Source: Isoetes taiwanensis
Lineage: Eukaryota; Streptophyta; Lycopodiopsida; Isoetales; Isoetaceae
DNA length: 64,000 bases
NCBI GenBank assembly: GCA_021234155.1
Contig: JAJEKV010000009.1
Location: forward strand, 11,972,546 to 12,036,545
Direction of reading: 5' to 3'
The position numbers and the translations under genes were made by a program. Numbering within the stretch: position 1 is the first letter of the stretch; every line of letters starts with the position of its first letter. The notes under the pieces were generated by a model that searched no databases, was not told the DNA's origin, and worked only from the letters and a program-made list of their open reading frames with translations. This document shows positions 44,880-57,452 of this stretch, piece by piece.

Positions 44880-46342
44880 TCACAACTATATCAGAAGAAA
44901 GCCCTGTTGTTTTGAACACATCGATGACGCGAGCAATGGGCGATCCATGTGCACCAGCTCTCTATCCATCATCATTTGGACCTTCATATGTTGGATGATG
45001 TCTAATGTGCTAGAGTATCGGTCGGTTGGGTTTATCTCAACACACAACCCCATAAGCCACATTGCCTGGACAAAATCAAGGAGCATCTCGTAAATGTAGC
45101 CCAGGGAATATATGTCAGATATCTCATGCCCCCATGATGCTTGGTCATCTGATGATGATGTAAAAACTCTCTTCTCCCACCAAGGATATCGCACCGTTCC
45201 ATCTTGTAGTGTATAACGGCTCTTCAATTTGGGCATTCGCTCCTTGCAAAAAAAACAGAGGGCAGTGTCCCAATCACCAATAGCCACCCACACATTTGTA
45301 AGGGAGTCATCAAAATGGAGTTTGACCCTTTTGAAATTGAGCTTTGTGTGTGTCCAACCTGGAGCGTGGATGGCATAGACTCATTCCGCAAGAGCGAGAG
45401 CTATTTAAGGGCGATACTTATACACGAGTCTCATTTTGGCTTTCCACTCCGCACTTATCTTCATATCAGCCCTTCTTGGAGCACTATGCATTGCATTTGA
45501 CCATCTCCTATAAGAAGAGAATTGGCTCGGAAGATGGTCAAGTAATTCTGCAAAGGTTCCTCCATTCATGAATGGCAAGACTACCATTGGTCCCTGTGGC
45601 TCATCTTCGCAAAAGACCTCAGGGGCAAGTCCAAGGGGTGTGGCCAATGCTGGACTTGGGCTCTTGAAACGGATATACTTGTCAGCCAACAATCATGATG
45701 CAGCTCTATCTTGGCCTCTCCACACAATGCCAGTATAATAGTCATCTTGATTAAAGTACAGGGTTCCCAAGATCTGGATTTGGTATATCTGGCAGTCTTG
45801 TTTACTACCAATGCACTTTACAACTCCAACAAAGATCCACGAATGTTTGTCAATAAATGCGAAGACATTTATCATGAGTATGTAATGATAATCTAGCCCC
45901 CCTGCACCAATAGAGCTCCCACCATGGATAAGACTATCTAACTCCTTCACTGCTCATCTTTGAGATCAAGCATCGCCATCTTGTGATCTTTGCGTCGGAC
46001 CTTTGCACTTCGCCACGAATTAGCCCATCGTCCCACGTATGCCTCAGCATAGGGGCTCATAAGTGGCACTTTATACTTAAGTAGCATCCTCAATTCTGGC
46101 TCAGGATTGCAAACCCAAGACTTTAAGTTCTTTCTCATCATATCTTCCAACTTTCGGACTCATGCTCCGCCACCTCCCACATAATTCGTAACCGGCATTC
46201 TTTCTCAACTGATGCTACAAAACGGTTAATTCGATCATCAGTTTGCATATGTCGTTCCGGGTCGGCCTACCGTCTGTGCGCATATTTGATTGATGAGGAT
46301 GCGCCTAATTTCACTAAGCATCTCTGTCCTTACTGAGGCCAT
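44880..46342 (-). pseudogene. protein kinase pseudogene
   Basis: On the minus strand, blocks appear in kinase order but in different frames: an N-terminal segment MASVRTEMLSEIRRIL (46342) with RFVASVEKECRLRIMWEVAE; a middle segment ending YYTGIVWRGQ (about 45720); a hinge block QGPMVVLPFMNGGTFAELL (about 45545-45600; kinase subdomain V); NVWVAIGDWDTA (about 45265-45300), at the place of the DFG motif, with the consensus G-D-W-G changed to G-D-W-D; DGTVRYPWWEKRVF as activation segment; and SDIYSLGYIYEMLLDF plus a final C-x-E-x-x-P-x-x-R block (subdomains IX-XI). At least three frameshifts or lost introns separate the blocks. The subfamily is uncertain, resembling receptor-like cytoplasmic kinases. 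Confidence 0.65.
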
Positions 46343-46560
46343 TTTTATGCCTACAAACAAAACAAAATAATGAATACAAAAGCCAAGCATGCACAAAGTA
46401 AATGCAACATAATACGACAATATCAAACATGTATGCAGACCATATAATCATTACTTATAACACGCCCTATGGCGACTAATACCTTATCCGATCCCCCAAC
46501 CCCCAAAAGCAAGAAAAAAAAGAAGAAGAAACAAGAAAAACTAAATAGGTTAGATTAGGG
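46343..46560. other. flank of the kinase pseudogene
   Basis: Noncoding, with a purine-rich AAGAAAAAAAAGAAGAAG stretch before the hAT-like element. Confidence 0.4.
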
Positions 46561-46569
46561 TATTCAGAC

Positions 46570-47373
46570 CAGGGTAAATTTTAACGCCCCTAAATATTTT
46601 TCTATTCAAATTAAGATTGGCTAAACCTATGAAAAACAAAAGTTCTTAGATTTTTTTCTTGGCAAAATTTGATAAAATAAAGCCCTTTAGTTATCTTCCC
46701 ACTTGGCTAAAATGTAAAATTTATATGACATGAAATTATGATGTTGGCGAATTTTTCTTGGTTCCCAGCTAAAGTGCAACTATTTAACTTCAAACTTTGA
46801 GCACTGATTAGTACATGAATGACATTGATTCAATATGCTTCTTTTACAAAATGATAACAAAGTTGTTCAAAGTACAATTCATAAGGAACAAACAATATCG
46901 TTTGAAGGAATATGCAGGTTTAAGTTGGGGTCAAATGCATCCAAATGGTGAATTTGGTGATGAAGCACTTTAGGGTCAACAATTGCAAGAAGAGATCACT
47001 ACTATTTAAAGCTTAAAATGCGCATCATATAACATTCTTCATAGCATTTAACCTAACAACTTATAGATACAAATTCAAAATATGATTGGGGTAGCTAATG
47101 GCAATTCCTAAATGAAAGAGGTCCCTGAATAGAATTGGCATGGCTATCTGAATTGATCAGGGTTCTTCTAGTCAAATTTAGAGAAGGCGATTTAGTACAC
47201 CATGCAGCAAACAATCCCGGCTAAACTCTAAGCCTTCAGAATTTACCCCCTTTTGGAGTGGCTAAATTATACTTTTTCTAAAAATTTTGCCTTTATAAAC
47301 TTTAGCCATGAAATTTGACAAAAGGTCTAAAAAATCGCCATTTGGCGAATTTTAGCCACTCTTTATTACCCTG
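46570..47373. mobile_element. non-autonomous hAT-like element (804 bp)
   Basis: The ends are CAGGGTAA ... TTACCCTG, flanked by a perfect 8-bp direct repeat ATTCAGAC (46562-46569 and 47374-47381). CAGGG-type termini with 8-bp target duplications are the hallmark of the hAT superfamily. GGCTAAA motifs occur repeatedly near both ends in both orientations, as expected for transposase-binding subterminal repeats. There is no coding sequence, so movement would need a transposase from elsewhere. Confidence 0.8.
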
Positions 47374-47399
47374 ATTCAGACCCACGGTCAATTTACATT

Positions 47400-47610
47400 C
47401 GTATTACTAGTTAATTAGTTAGCAGATAGTCCCGAAATTTAGTTAGCAAAATTAACTAAAAATTAACTAAATTAGAAATTAGCACTATAGAGGTCACTTT
47501 AAGTTTAGTTAATTGTACTTATAATTTTTTATGCCTTTGGCTAACTTAACTAGACATGTTCGAAATAATTTAGTTAATTAGTTAAGTAATTTTTTTACCA
47601 AAGCTTTTAG
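47400..47610. repeat. TTAGTTAA/TTAACTAA cluster
   Basis: At least ten copies of TTAGTTA or its complement TTAACTAA, in both orientations, within 200 bp. The mixture of orientations allows several local hairpins. Confidence 0.7.
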
Positions 47611-47742
47611 TGCGAATTAGTACTACATTAAGTTAGCCTAACCTATTTTTTTTTTTTTTTTAACTAGCACCGTGTGAAGGAATCATCCGATTCTTTGTTA
47701 ACTTAACCTAGCCCTAGCTACCTCTAGCTAAAACCGACAATA

Positions 47743-48134
47743 AACGTGAACTAAGGCCCAACACCGTCCTCCCCACTCGCAAGTGGAGCCGAGCCATGTC
47801 CTTGCCGTAGCCACATCTACCTAAGAATGAGAAGAAAAGTGGACTTGGACCCGGACACCTAGTCCTCTCCACGCAAGGTGGAGCCGACCGTGCCCTTGAA
47901 CAAGCCACTACAATTTTATTTTAAACCTAAAAATAACAAGTGGGCGAAGTGGACTTGAACCCCTGCACGCGGGTCCTCTCCACTCTAGGTGGAGCCGGCC
48001 AGGTGCCCCTTGAACAAGCCACTCATTAACCTAGGAAACATTTATGATTGTAGTGAAAGTGGACTTGAACCTTGGGTACATGATCCTCCCCACTCTAGGT
48101 GGAGCCGACCCCGTGCCCTTGAACAAGCCACTCC
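47743..48134 (-). repeat. four tandem tRNA-like units
   Basis: Units at about 47743-47812 (degenerate), 47832-47911, 47945-48025 and 48053-48134. On the minus strand each reads GAGTGGCTTGTTCAAGGG, then a CTCCAC-loop-GTGGAG stem, then GGTTCAAGTCCACTT. The last contains a B box (GGTTCAAGTCC), and the 5' GAGTGG can pair with the 3' CCACTT as an acceptor-like stem. The internal stem is kept while its loop differs (TCTAG, GCAAG, CGCAAG). Spacers between units are unrelated AT-rich sequence. They could be a tRNA-derived tandem repeat or SINE heads. Confidence 0.55.
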
Positions 48135-48249
48135 ATCAAATTTTTAACCTACTTAAAACTATAAAAATAAAATGCAAGTGCGATCAACTACTTACCAAAA
48201 GAAGGACGCGTGTACAAGATCCTGTCGGGTCCAAATCGTAATAGAAAGC

Positions 48250-49070
48250 TGCAACAGAAGTAACAAAGCATTAGAAGAATAAGAACAAAGAAGAAAAAGA
48301 TCGAAGAAAGAAAGGAAAAAAAGGGGGGGGGGGATAGAAAACAAGAGATAGAAATAAAACAAGAGAAAGAAATAAGAGAATAGAAGGGAAGAAATAAGGA
48401 TAGAATAGAGAAGAAATAAGAGAAGAAACAAGAAAGAATGAAGAAAAATAAGAGGAAATAAGAGAACGGAAGGGAATAGAATGGAAGGAAGAAATAAGGG
48501 AAGGGAAGGGAAAGAAAAGGATCGAATGGAAAGTGAGGAAGAAATGTGAAGAATAAGAAACAAATGAAGAATGAAGAAATGAAATTAAAAAGAATGAAGA
48601 ATAAGAAATGAAAAAAATGAAGAATAAGGAAGGGAAGAGAAGAAAGAAATGAGGGAAGGGAGGGGAAAGAATGAGGAATGAGAAAGCATGAGAAAGAATG
48701 GAAATGAGAAAGAAATGAGAAAGTATGAGAAAGAAATGAGAAAGAAATGAGAAAGCATGAGAAAGAAATGAGAAAGAATGAGGAAGAATGAGAAAGAGTG
48801 AGGAATAAAGAATGAGAAAGCATGAGGAAGAAAGAAATGAGAAAGAATGAGAAAGATGAGAAAGAAATGAGAAAAGAAGAAATATGGGAAGAAAGAATGA
48901 GGAAAGAATGAAGCATGGAAGAAGGAGGAAGAAATGAAGCATGAGGAAGAATGAGGAAGAAATGAAGCATGAGGAAGAAAGAAGGAGGAAGAATGAATGA
49001 GGCATGGAAGAATGGGAAGAAAAAAAATCAAGAACAAAGAAGAAGAGGAAGGAAAGGAAACCAAAAAAAG
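48250..49070 (+). repeat. 800-bp polypurine tract
   Basis: The plus strand is almost purely A and G (GAAGAAATGAGAAAGAATGA-type repeats, with T mainly in ATGA) and includes a run of ten G at about 48326. The minus strand is therefore nearly all pyrimidine, and the long minus-strand frames of F, S, L and I (260-270 codons) are composition artefacts. Such mirror-like purine tracts can form triplex (H-DNA) and impede replication. Confidence 0.93.
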
Positions 49071-49074
49071 ATGA

Positions 49075-49590
49075 AGGTTGGGCATGCACCATTCAATCCA
49101 AAAAACCTATTCAATCTAAAAAATATGATATACTAACCTTAGAATAGTTGCTTGCAGGTAGATCAGGGTACTAGTGCCGCGGATCGCCCAAGAACCTCAA
49201 GAAGTAGGGGAAAAGAAGTTAGAAAAGCCCATCCTTGCGGGTTCAAAATTACAGAGCGCCGCTGATGCGACGCCACGTCGCATGCGACATTATTTCAAAT
49301 CCGATAACACGCTTTTATCGCCGCATGCGACGCCCCTCAAGGACGATTTTTTGTTATAGCGACCTTTATGGACTTTATATTTTTTTTGCATCTTTTTAAT
49401 GTGATGCTCATTAAAGTTTGTCCCTAGGCTTATTTGAACAGTCCCCCAGGCATGCATGCAAATAATCACATTCCGGATTCTATTATCACCAATAAAATTT
49501 TAGTGGCCTAAATATATCTACCGAGAACGTGAAGTTGGTTTTCCAAATATCGTCATGAAAACAACAATTATTTGTATGAGCTTGAGTCAA
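49075..49590. other. transition into the array, no gene
   Basis: Holds CGTCGCATGCGACG-type palindromic phrases (49260-49335) related to the CpG-rich segment at 41 kb. No coding frame is convincing. Confidence 0.45.
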
Positions 49591-50516
49591 TCGCTGTTCT
49601 GGGGCGGCCGCCCCTGTGGCGCTTATGGGTTTGATGGTTTCTCCCGACCGATCTTGATTTTTGGTCCTCGCCGAGGCTACGGATCCTTGAACGGAGGATT
49701 CAATGGTCGGATAGGGGAACTGAGCTTCGGGAGGGTGTTCATTAGCATACATCCCAGTGGCGGTGCGGACAAAAGCCGCATCGAACTTTTTTGGGGTCCG
49801 CCTCCGGGGGCGGGACTCTTCCCCTCTACCGAGGTGGCCGCTCAAAGTCCTCGCCTTGTTTGACTTGGGAAGGGTGCCACTCATGCTTGCCCAACAACGG
49901 GCCGCCTTGACCGTTCTAACCCCAACGCTTTGGGTCTGGACCTTATCCGAAAATTTTGGAAATTTTCCTGTATGCTCCCTGGAAGCCAGCTGACCAAAAA
50001 CCATAATTTAATTCTATGCCATGCATTAACTACGAATTTATGAAGCATAAATGCAATAAAATGCATAACTAAAAGAGTGTGCATCGAAAAAAGGCGAGTC
50101 TTTGACCAGGGGGGCAACAAGGCGGTGCGGACACATTAAAAAAATTTCCACTTGGAAACTATGAAGCAATCTTTCATCAAGGTACAATTGTTTCCGTGAA
50201 ACAAAAACCAGTTCATTACAAGTTAGTTATGCCATCCATGTCAAAAATAGCTTTTGGAGCGGTCAGCTTGAATGTAGGGGCATTCTCTCTATCCATCATG
50301 CTTGATACGAGAAACACAACCATCATCACAAGCCAATGGACTCCGAAACGTCGACATTGCCCCTCGGGACAAGTTCCGTGGGCCGGAAGACCACCCGACC
50401 TCCCTCGTGATTCTTCACGGCCTACAATCAACTTCATAGTCCGTGCCCTAGTACTTTGAGATGTCACGACAAAAAATCAGAATTTATTTTCGTACAATGC
50501 ATTAATTGCGAATTTA

Positions 50517-51905
50517 TGAATGTCTTACCATCGGCAAAAGCCCCCGACTTCTACTTGCCACATCCGGAGGGGGACGAGGCCCAAACTCCGCCCGTCCAGC
50601 CCCTTGCTCCGTATTCGCGGCTGCAATTCTGAAGTCCCAAATTACAACAGACCAAGTCCCGGCCCCCAAACGCAAAACCCTTCTAGAACCTCGCAAACCC
50701 ACATGGTTTACGTTTTGGAGGCCCTCTCCTTCGGATTCTACCGGGACCTTGCCGCGGACTTGATGTGGAGTGGGGGTGTTGACGCCTTTGCATAATCCGC
50801 GGACCCTAAAATCCCGAGCTGCTTGCCCCCGGCTTCCCTCCCTAAGGCCCTGGGAGCGGACGGACAACCTCCCTCTCCTGGAACCACAATTTGGCTCTGC
50901 CAATAGACTCCCGAACGCCGACATTGCCCTAGGGACCAAGTTCGTGGCGAAGACCAAAACTTCGGCCCCCAAAGCGCCAAACCCTTCTAGAACCCTCGAC
51001 AACTCCACGGGGTTTACGTTTGAGGCCCCCTCCTTGTCGATTTGGCCGGGACCTTGCGGATTTGACGTGGAGTGGGGGTGTTGGCTGCTTAGAGCACCCG
51101 GACCTAAAATCCCCTGTCTGCTTGCCCCTAATTTCCTCTCCCTAAGGCCCTGGGGACGGACGGGCGACCTCCCCTCTCCAAAACTGCGATTTGGCTCTGC
51201 CAATGGACTCAGAACGTCGACATTGCCCTAGGGACCAAGTTACGTGGGGCCGAAGACAAAACTTCGGCCCCAAAACGAAAACCCTTCTAGAACCCGGCAA
51301 CTCCACGGGGTTTTACGTTTGAGGCCCTCTCCTTGTCGGTTTGGCGGGACCTTGCGCCCGTCTTGGCGTGGAGTGAGGGTGTTGACGCCTTGAGCGGGGA
51401 CCTAAAACCCCCTTGCTTGCTCCCGAATTGGAGTTCATTACAAGTTAATTATGCCATCCATGTCAAATAGCTTTAGGGAGCAGTCCGTTGAACAAGGGCA
51501 TTCTCTCTATCCATATGCCTTGATACTGAAACACAACCATCATCACAAGCAACCAAATCTAACCTCCCCCCCTCCCCAAACCCTTGATAGTCTTTTTGCT
51601 TTTCTGTAATCATTTATCTTCATTCTAGTAGTTATGATGCTTTTCTGTAATCATTTATCTTCATTCTAATAGTTATGATGCTTATATTCTCAATGCAATC
51701 TTAGACCAAGTATAACGTCCAGCCAGCCAAGGTCAACCCCAAGTACAACGATCCCACAAACTCCATTCCTTTGACCTTAGCTGACCCTTTGACCTAGACC
51801 TTCTCCGAAAATTCCGAAAATTGGGCTGTGTGCTGGAGATGAATTAGGAATCCAGCTGGCAAAAAATCAGAATTTATTTTCGTACAATGCATTAATTACG
51901 AATTT
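50517..51905 (+). repeat. array unit A with three hairpin submodules (1389 bp)
   Basis: Hairpins at about 50678, 50979 and 51278, spaced about 300 bp. Units at 53894 (hairpins 54066, 54370, 54658) and 56379 (56528, 56845, 57145) also carry three, whereas units at 57971, 60137 and 61220 carry two. The roughly 300-bp difference in unit length equals one submodule. Confidence 0.85.
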
Positions 51906-52438
51906 ATGAATGTCTTGCCACTGCAAAAGCGCCCCCCGACTTCTAATTGCCACATCGGGAGGAGGACAGGCCCAAACTCCGCTCCGTCAGTTCCTATTGC
52001 TCTGCGTTCTCAATCGCAGCTTCTCGGCCAGGTCCCAACTGCAACAGACCAAGACTCGGCCCCCAAAACGCAAACCCTTCTAGAACACGCAACTCCACGG
52101 GGTTTACGTTTGAGGAGGCCCTCTCCCTGTCGGTCGGTAGGAGCTTGCGTCGTGACTTGATGTGGAGTGGGGTGTTGGCCTTGAGCACGGACCCTAAAAT
52201 CCCGGGAAGCCGCTTGCCCCGGTCCTCTCCCAAGGCCACAGGGGCCCGACGAGGCGACCTCCCCTCTCCGGAATCGCGATTTGGCTCTGCCAATGGACTC
52301 AGAACGTCGACATTGCCCTGGGGAGCAAGTTCCGTGGCCAGAAGCGCCAAAGTAGCTCACTTCCATCACACTCGTAGTCAATTGGCCTAGGATGTGGATG
52401 CGGGATATTGTCGTGGAGGGCGTGAGTGTTTCTTTCTT

Positions 52439-53306
52439 GGGAAAATCGTTAAAATTGCCCCTCAGATTTTCCTCTAATTGTAAAAATGCCCCATATTTGG
52501 CGTAATTGTTAAAATACCCCTTTTGTGCTTTTCCGCGACAATTCCTATCTTCTCTTCTCCCGTTATCTTCTAGATTGCCTTGATTAGCTTCTAGAATCTC
52601 TTGATTATATCACGGACTCTTCCTCTCGTGCCGCGGATCAATCACCCAGAAGTCGAATTAATGTCTGCAGCAAGTCGAAGCCAAAGATCCTTTCTCAAAT
52701 CAACGCCTTTGCCGCTTTGCTTTGGTCATGCTTGCGCGCTTCTTTGACAGCCGCATTGCTTCACACCCATTTTCTATGCTAAGGACATCAACAAAGCTTG
52801 GATGAAATGTTGAAGCAAAGGAGGCAAACCGAGTCAATTGGAAGTGGAATCAATCCAAGAAGCCAAGAACCGGTCCAAGAACGTGGTTGAATCAAGAACC
52901 CGGCTCAGATTCTCAGTAGTAGGTCGGGGATATCGATTGAACCAACCCCAATCAGTTAACTAGCCAAGGAATTGACCCAAATTATCCAATCCCAACTTAT
53001 CTCTGTAAAAATTTGTTCTTATGCTTCTAGGCCGACTTCTGTGTGATAATTTCGGGTCTTGATGTTTCAATCTGAACTTTGCTTTCAAATTACCTGGGGT
53101 GTAGAAATCCGGTTCGTGGGCTGTAGAAAAATTGACCATAGAGTTCTGTAGAATCCAAGCTTGTCTCTCCAGAGGTGTTGGGCGATCTCACTTAATGCTT
53201 CCCGATCGCAAGATTTGCAAAATTAAGGGCATTTTGATAGATATATAAAATACAAGGGTATTTTGACAATTATAGAAAAATATAGGGGCATTTTTACAAT
53301 TTACCC
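52439..53306. mobile_element. non-autonomous Mutator-like element (868 bp) inserted in an array unit
   Basis: Flanked by a perfect 9-bp duplication TTCTTTCTT (52430-52438 and 53307-53315). The ends are GGGAAAATCGTTAAAATTGC and, inverted, GGGTAAATTGTAAAAATGCC, with further TTGTNAAAATRCCCC repeats just inside each end. Sibling B units at about 55800, 59560 and 62830 show the uninterrupted GTGTTTCTTTCTTTTGC empty site. A 9-bp duplication is typical of Mutator-like elements. No transposase is present; the interior (about 52560-52920) has higher complexity and could be captured host sequence, but I do not recognise it. Confidence 0.88.
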
Positions 53307-56300
53307 TTCTTTCTTTTGCAAAACCGACCTTGTAACTTGCTCCCTAGGGTAATTTCGCCATTCCGGACGATTTGGCAGGGTCGATCTGCCATTCCGGAGC
53401 TTCCCCGGTGCCCGAACGACAAAACACTGCTTGGTTTCTACAAGGCCGACCTCGGGGCGCCAGCGGTTTGACAAGTTGTCCCTGACCGATCTGGAATCTT
53501 TTGGGCCTTCCCAGAAGGGGGCCCCTCGGAGGATCCAAATCTGCCTGGGATAGGGGCAGGGCTCCGGGAGGGGGTGGGTCATTAAGCGTCCCGGGGAGCG
53601 CCGCTGCCGGGAAGGCCCGCCTCGGGAACTTTTTGGATCCGCCTCTTGGAGTCCTGGACTCTCCCCCCTCTTGTGAGGGGGATTCCCGCAAGGTCCCGGC
53701 CTCGTTTGACTTGGGGAAGGGTGCCGGCTGGGTTGCCTCACAATGGGCTGCCCCCGCCGTTCTAATGCTAACCCTTTGACCTAGACCTTCTCCGCCAAAA
53801 TTTCAAAATTGGGCTGTGTGCTGGAGATGAATTAGGAATCCAGCTGGCAAAAATCAGAATTTATTTTAGCACAATGCATTAATCATTGAATTTATGAATG
53901 TCTTGCCACATCAAAAGCCCCAGACTTCTACTTGCCACATCCGGGAGGAGGACAGGCCCAAACTCCGGCCTCGGTTCCCACTGCTCAGGAAGTATTCTGG
54001 GCTGCGGAGCTCTCGGCCCGGGTCCCAAGTGCAGCATGTAGCCCAAGTCTCGGCCCCCAAACGCAAACCCTTCTAGAACCGCAACCCACATGGTTTACGT
54101 TTTGGAGGCCCTCTCCTTTTCGGGATTCGCCGGACCTTGGCGCCGTGACTTGATGTGGAGTGGGGGTGTTGGACGCCGAGCACTCCACCCCAAATCCCCC
54201 TGAAGCCGCTTGCCCGAATTTCCTCTCCCCTAAGGCCCCAGGAGCGGACGGACGACCTCCCCTCTCCGGAACCACGATTTGGCTCGCCCAATAGACTCGA
54301 ACGTCGACATTGCCCTAGGGACCAAGTTCTGTGGCCGAAGATTAAAACTTCGGCCCCAAAAACGCAAAACCCTTCTAGAACGACAACTCCGCGGGGTTTA
54401 CGTTTGGGAGGCCCCCTCCTTGTCGATTTGGCCGGACCTTGACCTTGACTTGGCGTGGAGTGGGGGTGTTGGCAGCTTAGAGCCACCACGACCCTAAAAT
54501 CCCCGCTTTGCCGAATTTCCCTCTCCCTAAGGCCACGGGGCCGGACGGGCGACCTCCCCTCCGCTGCGATTTGGCTCGCCAATGGACTCGAACGTCGACA
54601 TTGGCGCTAGGGGACCAAGGATTACGTGGCGGAAGACCAAAACTTCGGCCCCAAAGCGAAAACCCTTCTAGAACACGGCAACTCCACGGGGTTTACGTTT
54701 GGGCCCTCCCCTCTCCTTGTCGGACTTGATAGGGACCTTGCGCGTGTCTTGACGTGGAGTGAGGGTGTTGACGCCCTCGAGGCGGGGACCCTAAAATCCC
54801 CGGAAGCCGCTTGCTCAATTCAGTTCATTACAAGTTAATTATGCCATCCATGTCAAATAGCTTTAGGGAGCATCCATGTTGAACAAGGGCATTCTCTCTA
54901 TCCATATGCCTTGATACTAAAACACAACCATCATCACAAGCAACCAAATCTAACCCCCTTGAACCCGCAGTCTTTTGCTTTTCTCGTAATCATTTATCTT
55001 TATTCTAGTAGTTATGATGCTTTTCTCGTAATCATTTATCTTCATTCTAATAGTTATGATGCTTATATTCTCAATGCAATCTTAGACCAAGTATAACGTC
55101 CCAAATGTAAAAGGTCAACCCCAAGTACAACGATCCCACAAACTCCATTCCTTTGACCTTAGCCCTTTGACCTAGACCTTCTCCGAGAAAATTCAAAATT
55201 GGGCCGTAGGCCGGAGATGAATTAGGAATCCACCGGCAAAAAAATCAGAATTTATTTTAGTACAATGCATTAATTACTTAATTTATGAATGTCTTGCCAG
55301 CGCCGCCCCAGGCTTCTAATTGCCACATCGGAGGGGACAGCCCAAACTCCGCCCGCCGGTTCCCTATTGCTCTGCGTTCTTGGTCGCGTATCTCTACCAG
55401 TCCCAACCGCACAGCGGACCAAGACTCGGCCCCCAAAACGCAAACCCTTCTACAACCTGGCAACTCATAGGGTTTACGTTTCGGAGGCCCTCTCCTTGTC
55501 GGTCGGTAGGGAGCTTGCGTCGTGATGTGGAGTGGGGTATATTGGCCGTGAGCACCTTTACCACTAAAATCCCCCCGAAGCCGCTTGCCCGAATTTCCTC
55601 TCCCCAAGGCCCCTGGGACGGACGAGGCGACCTCCCTCTCTAAGAATCATGATTTGGCTCGCCAATGGACTCAAACGCGTCGACATTGCCACAGGGGAGC
55701 AAGTTCTCGGTGGCTGAAGCGCCAAAGTAGTCACTTCCATCACACTCGTAGTCAATTGGCCTAGGATGTGGATGCGGGATATTGTCGTGGAGGGCGTGAG
55801 TGTTTCTTTCTTTTGCAAAACCGACCTTGTAACTTGCTCCCTAGGGTAATTTAAGCCATTCCGGATGATTTGGCGGTCGATCGCCATTCCTGGAGCTTCC
55901 CTGGTGCGAACGACAAAACACTGCGGTTTCTACAAGGCCGACCTCAGGACGCCCCGCGGTTTGACAAGTTGTCCCGGACCGATCTGGAATCTTTTGGGCC
56001 TTCCCCAAGAGGGGCCCCCAAGCGGAGGATCCAGCGGTCGGATAGGGGAACCGGCTCCGGGAGGGTGGTCGTAGCGTCACCCGGGAGGCGCGCCGGAAGG
56101 CTGCCTCGGGGAACTTTTTTTGATCCCCCTCTTGGGGTCCGGATTCTCCCCTCTTGTGAGGGATTCACGCAAAGGTCCCGGCCTCGTTTGACTTGGGGAA
56201 GGGTGCCAGCTCGGTTGCCACCAGCCCGCCTGCCCCGACCGCTCTAATGCTAACCCTTTGACCTAGACCTTCTCCGAAAATTTCGAAAATTGGGCTATGT

Positions 56301-57227
56301 GCTGGAGATGAATTAGGAATCCAGCTGGCAAAAAATCAGAATTTATTTTCGTACAATGCATTAATTGCGAATTTATGAATGTCTTGCCATTGCAAAAAGC
56401 CCGACTTCTACTTGCCACATCGGGAGGAGGACAGGCCCAAACTCCGCTCCGCCCGGCCTTCCTTGCTCCGTATTCTTGGCTGCGGCTTCGGCCAGTCCCA
56501 AGTGCAACAGACCAAGTCTCCGGGCTCCCAAAACATAAACCCTTCTAGAACCCGGCAATCCACATGGTTTACGCTTTGAGGCCCTCTCCTTGTCGATTCG
56601 GCCGGTACGGACCTTGCATCGTGACTTGATGTGGAGGGGGTGTTGACACTGCAGCACGGACCCTAAAACCCCCGAAGCCGCTTGCCCGAATTTCCCTCCC
56701 CTAAGGCCACGGGAACGGACGGGGCGACCTCCCCTCTCCGGAACCGCGATTTGGCTCTGCCAATAGGCTTCGAAACGTCGACATTGCCCTAGGGACCAAG
56801 TTACGTGGCGAGAAGACCAAAATTCGGCCCCAAAACGCGCCAAACCCTTCTAGAACCCTACAACTCACGGGGTTTACGTTTGGGAGGCCCCCCTCTGTCA
56901 GAGGCAGGACCTTGCGCCGTGACTTGACGTGGAGTGGGGGTGTTGGCAGCTGAGAGCACCGGACCCTAAAATCCCCCCAAGCTGCTTGCCCCGAATTTGC
57001 TCTCCCCTAAGGCCACAGGGGCCGGTTGGCGACCTCCCCTCTCAGAATCGCGATTTGGCTGCATGGCTGGACTCCCGAACGTCGACATTGCCCTAGGGAC
57101 CAAGTTACGTGGCGAGGACAAAACTTCGGCCCCAAAACTAAAACCCTTCTAGAACACAGCAACTCATAGGGTTTACGTTTTGAGGCCCTCTCCTTGTCGA
57201 CGTTAGGACCTTGCACGGGGAGTGCAA

Positions 57228-57452
57228 GGGGATTCACTCATGTATAAGGGGATATGCCATCTGCGCGTGCATGGGGTGGCAAAACCCACAGATCACGGAT
57301 CTTTAAAAGCAAATTTTGACCCCTTTCGGTAAAAATTACCTAGGATAGTGCAAAAATACCGGAAAAGGACCCCACACCGATATATGTACAAAAATAGGTC
57401 CAAAACCCCTTCCCGCATGCAGATGGGTTATACGCCTAAAACTGTGAACCCC
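57228..57452. mobile_element. 225-bp insertion in an array unit
   Basis: Interrupts the third hairpin submodule of the unit beginning at 56379. The ends are GGGGATTCAC and GTGAACCCC (imperfect inverted repeat). Sequence inside contains ATATGTACAAAAATAGGTCC and has no match elsewhere in the window. No clear target duplication was seen, so the class is unknown. Confidence 0.55.

Noticed and set aside
48188-49092. Minus-strand open frames of 120-270 codons rich in F, S, L and I
   Set aside because: They are translations of a pyrimidine-only strand opposite the polypurine tract; several frames are open at once, so it is composition, not coding.
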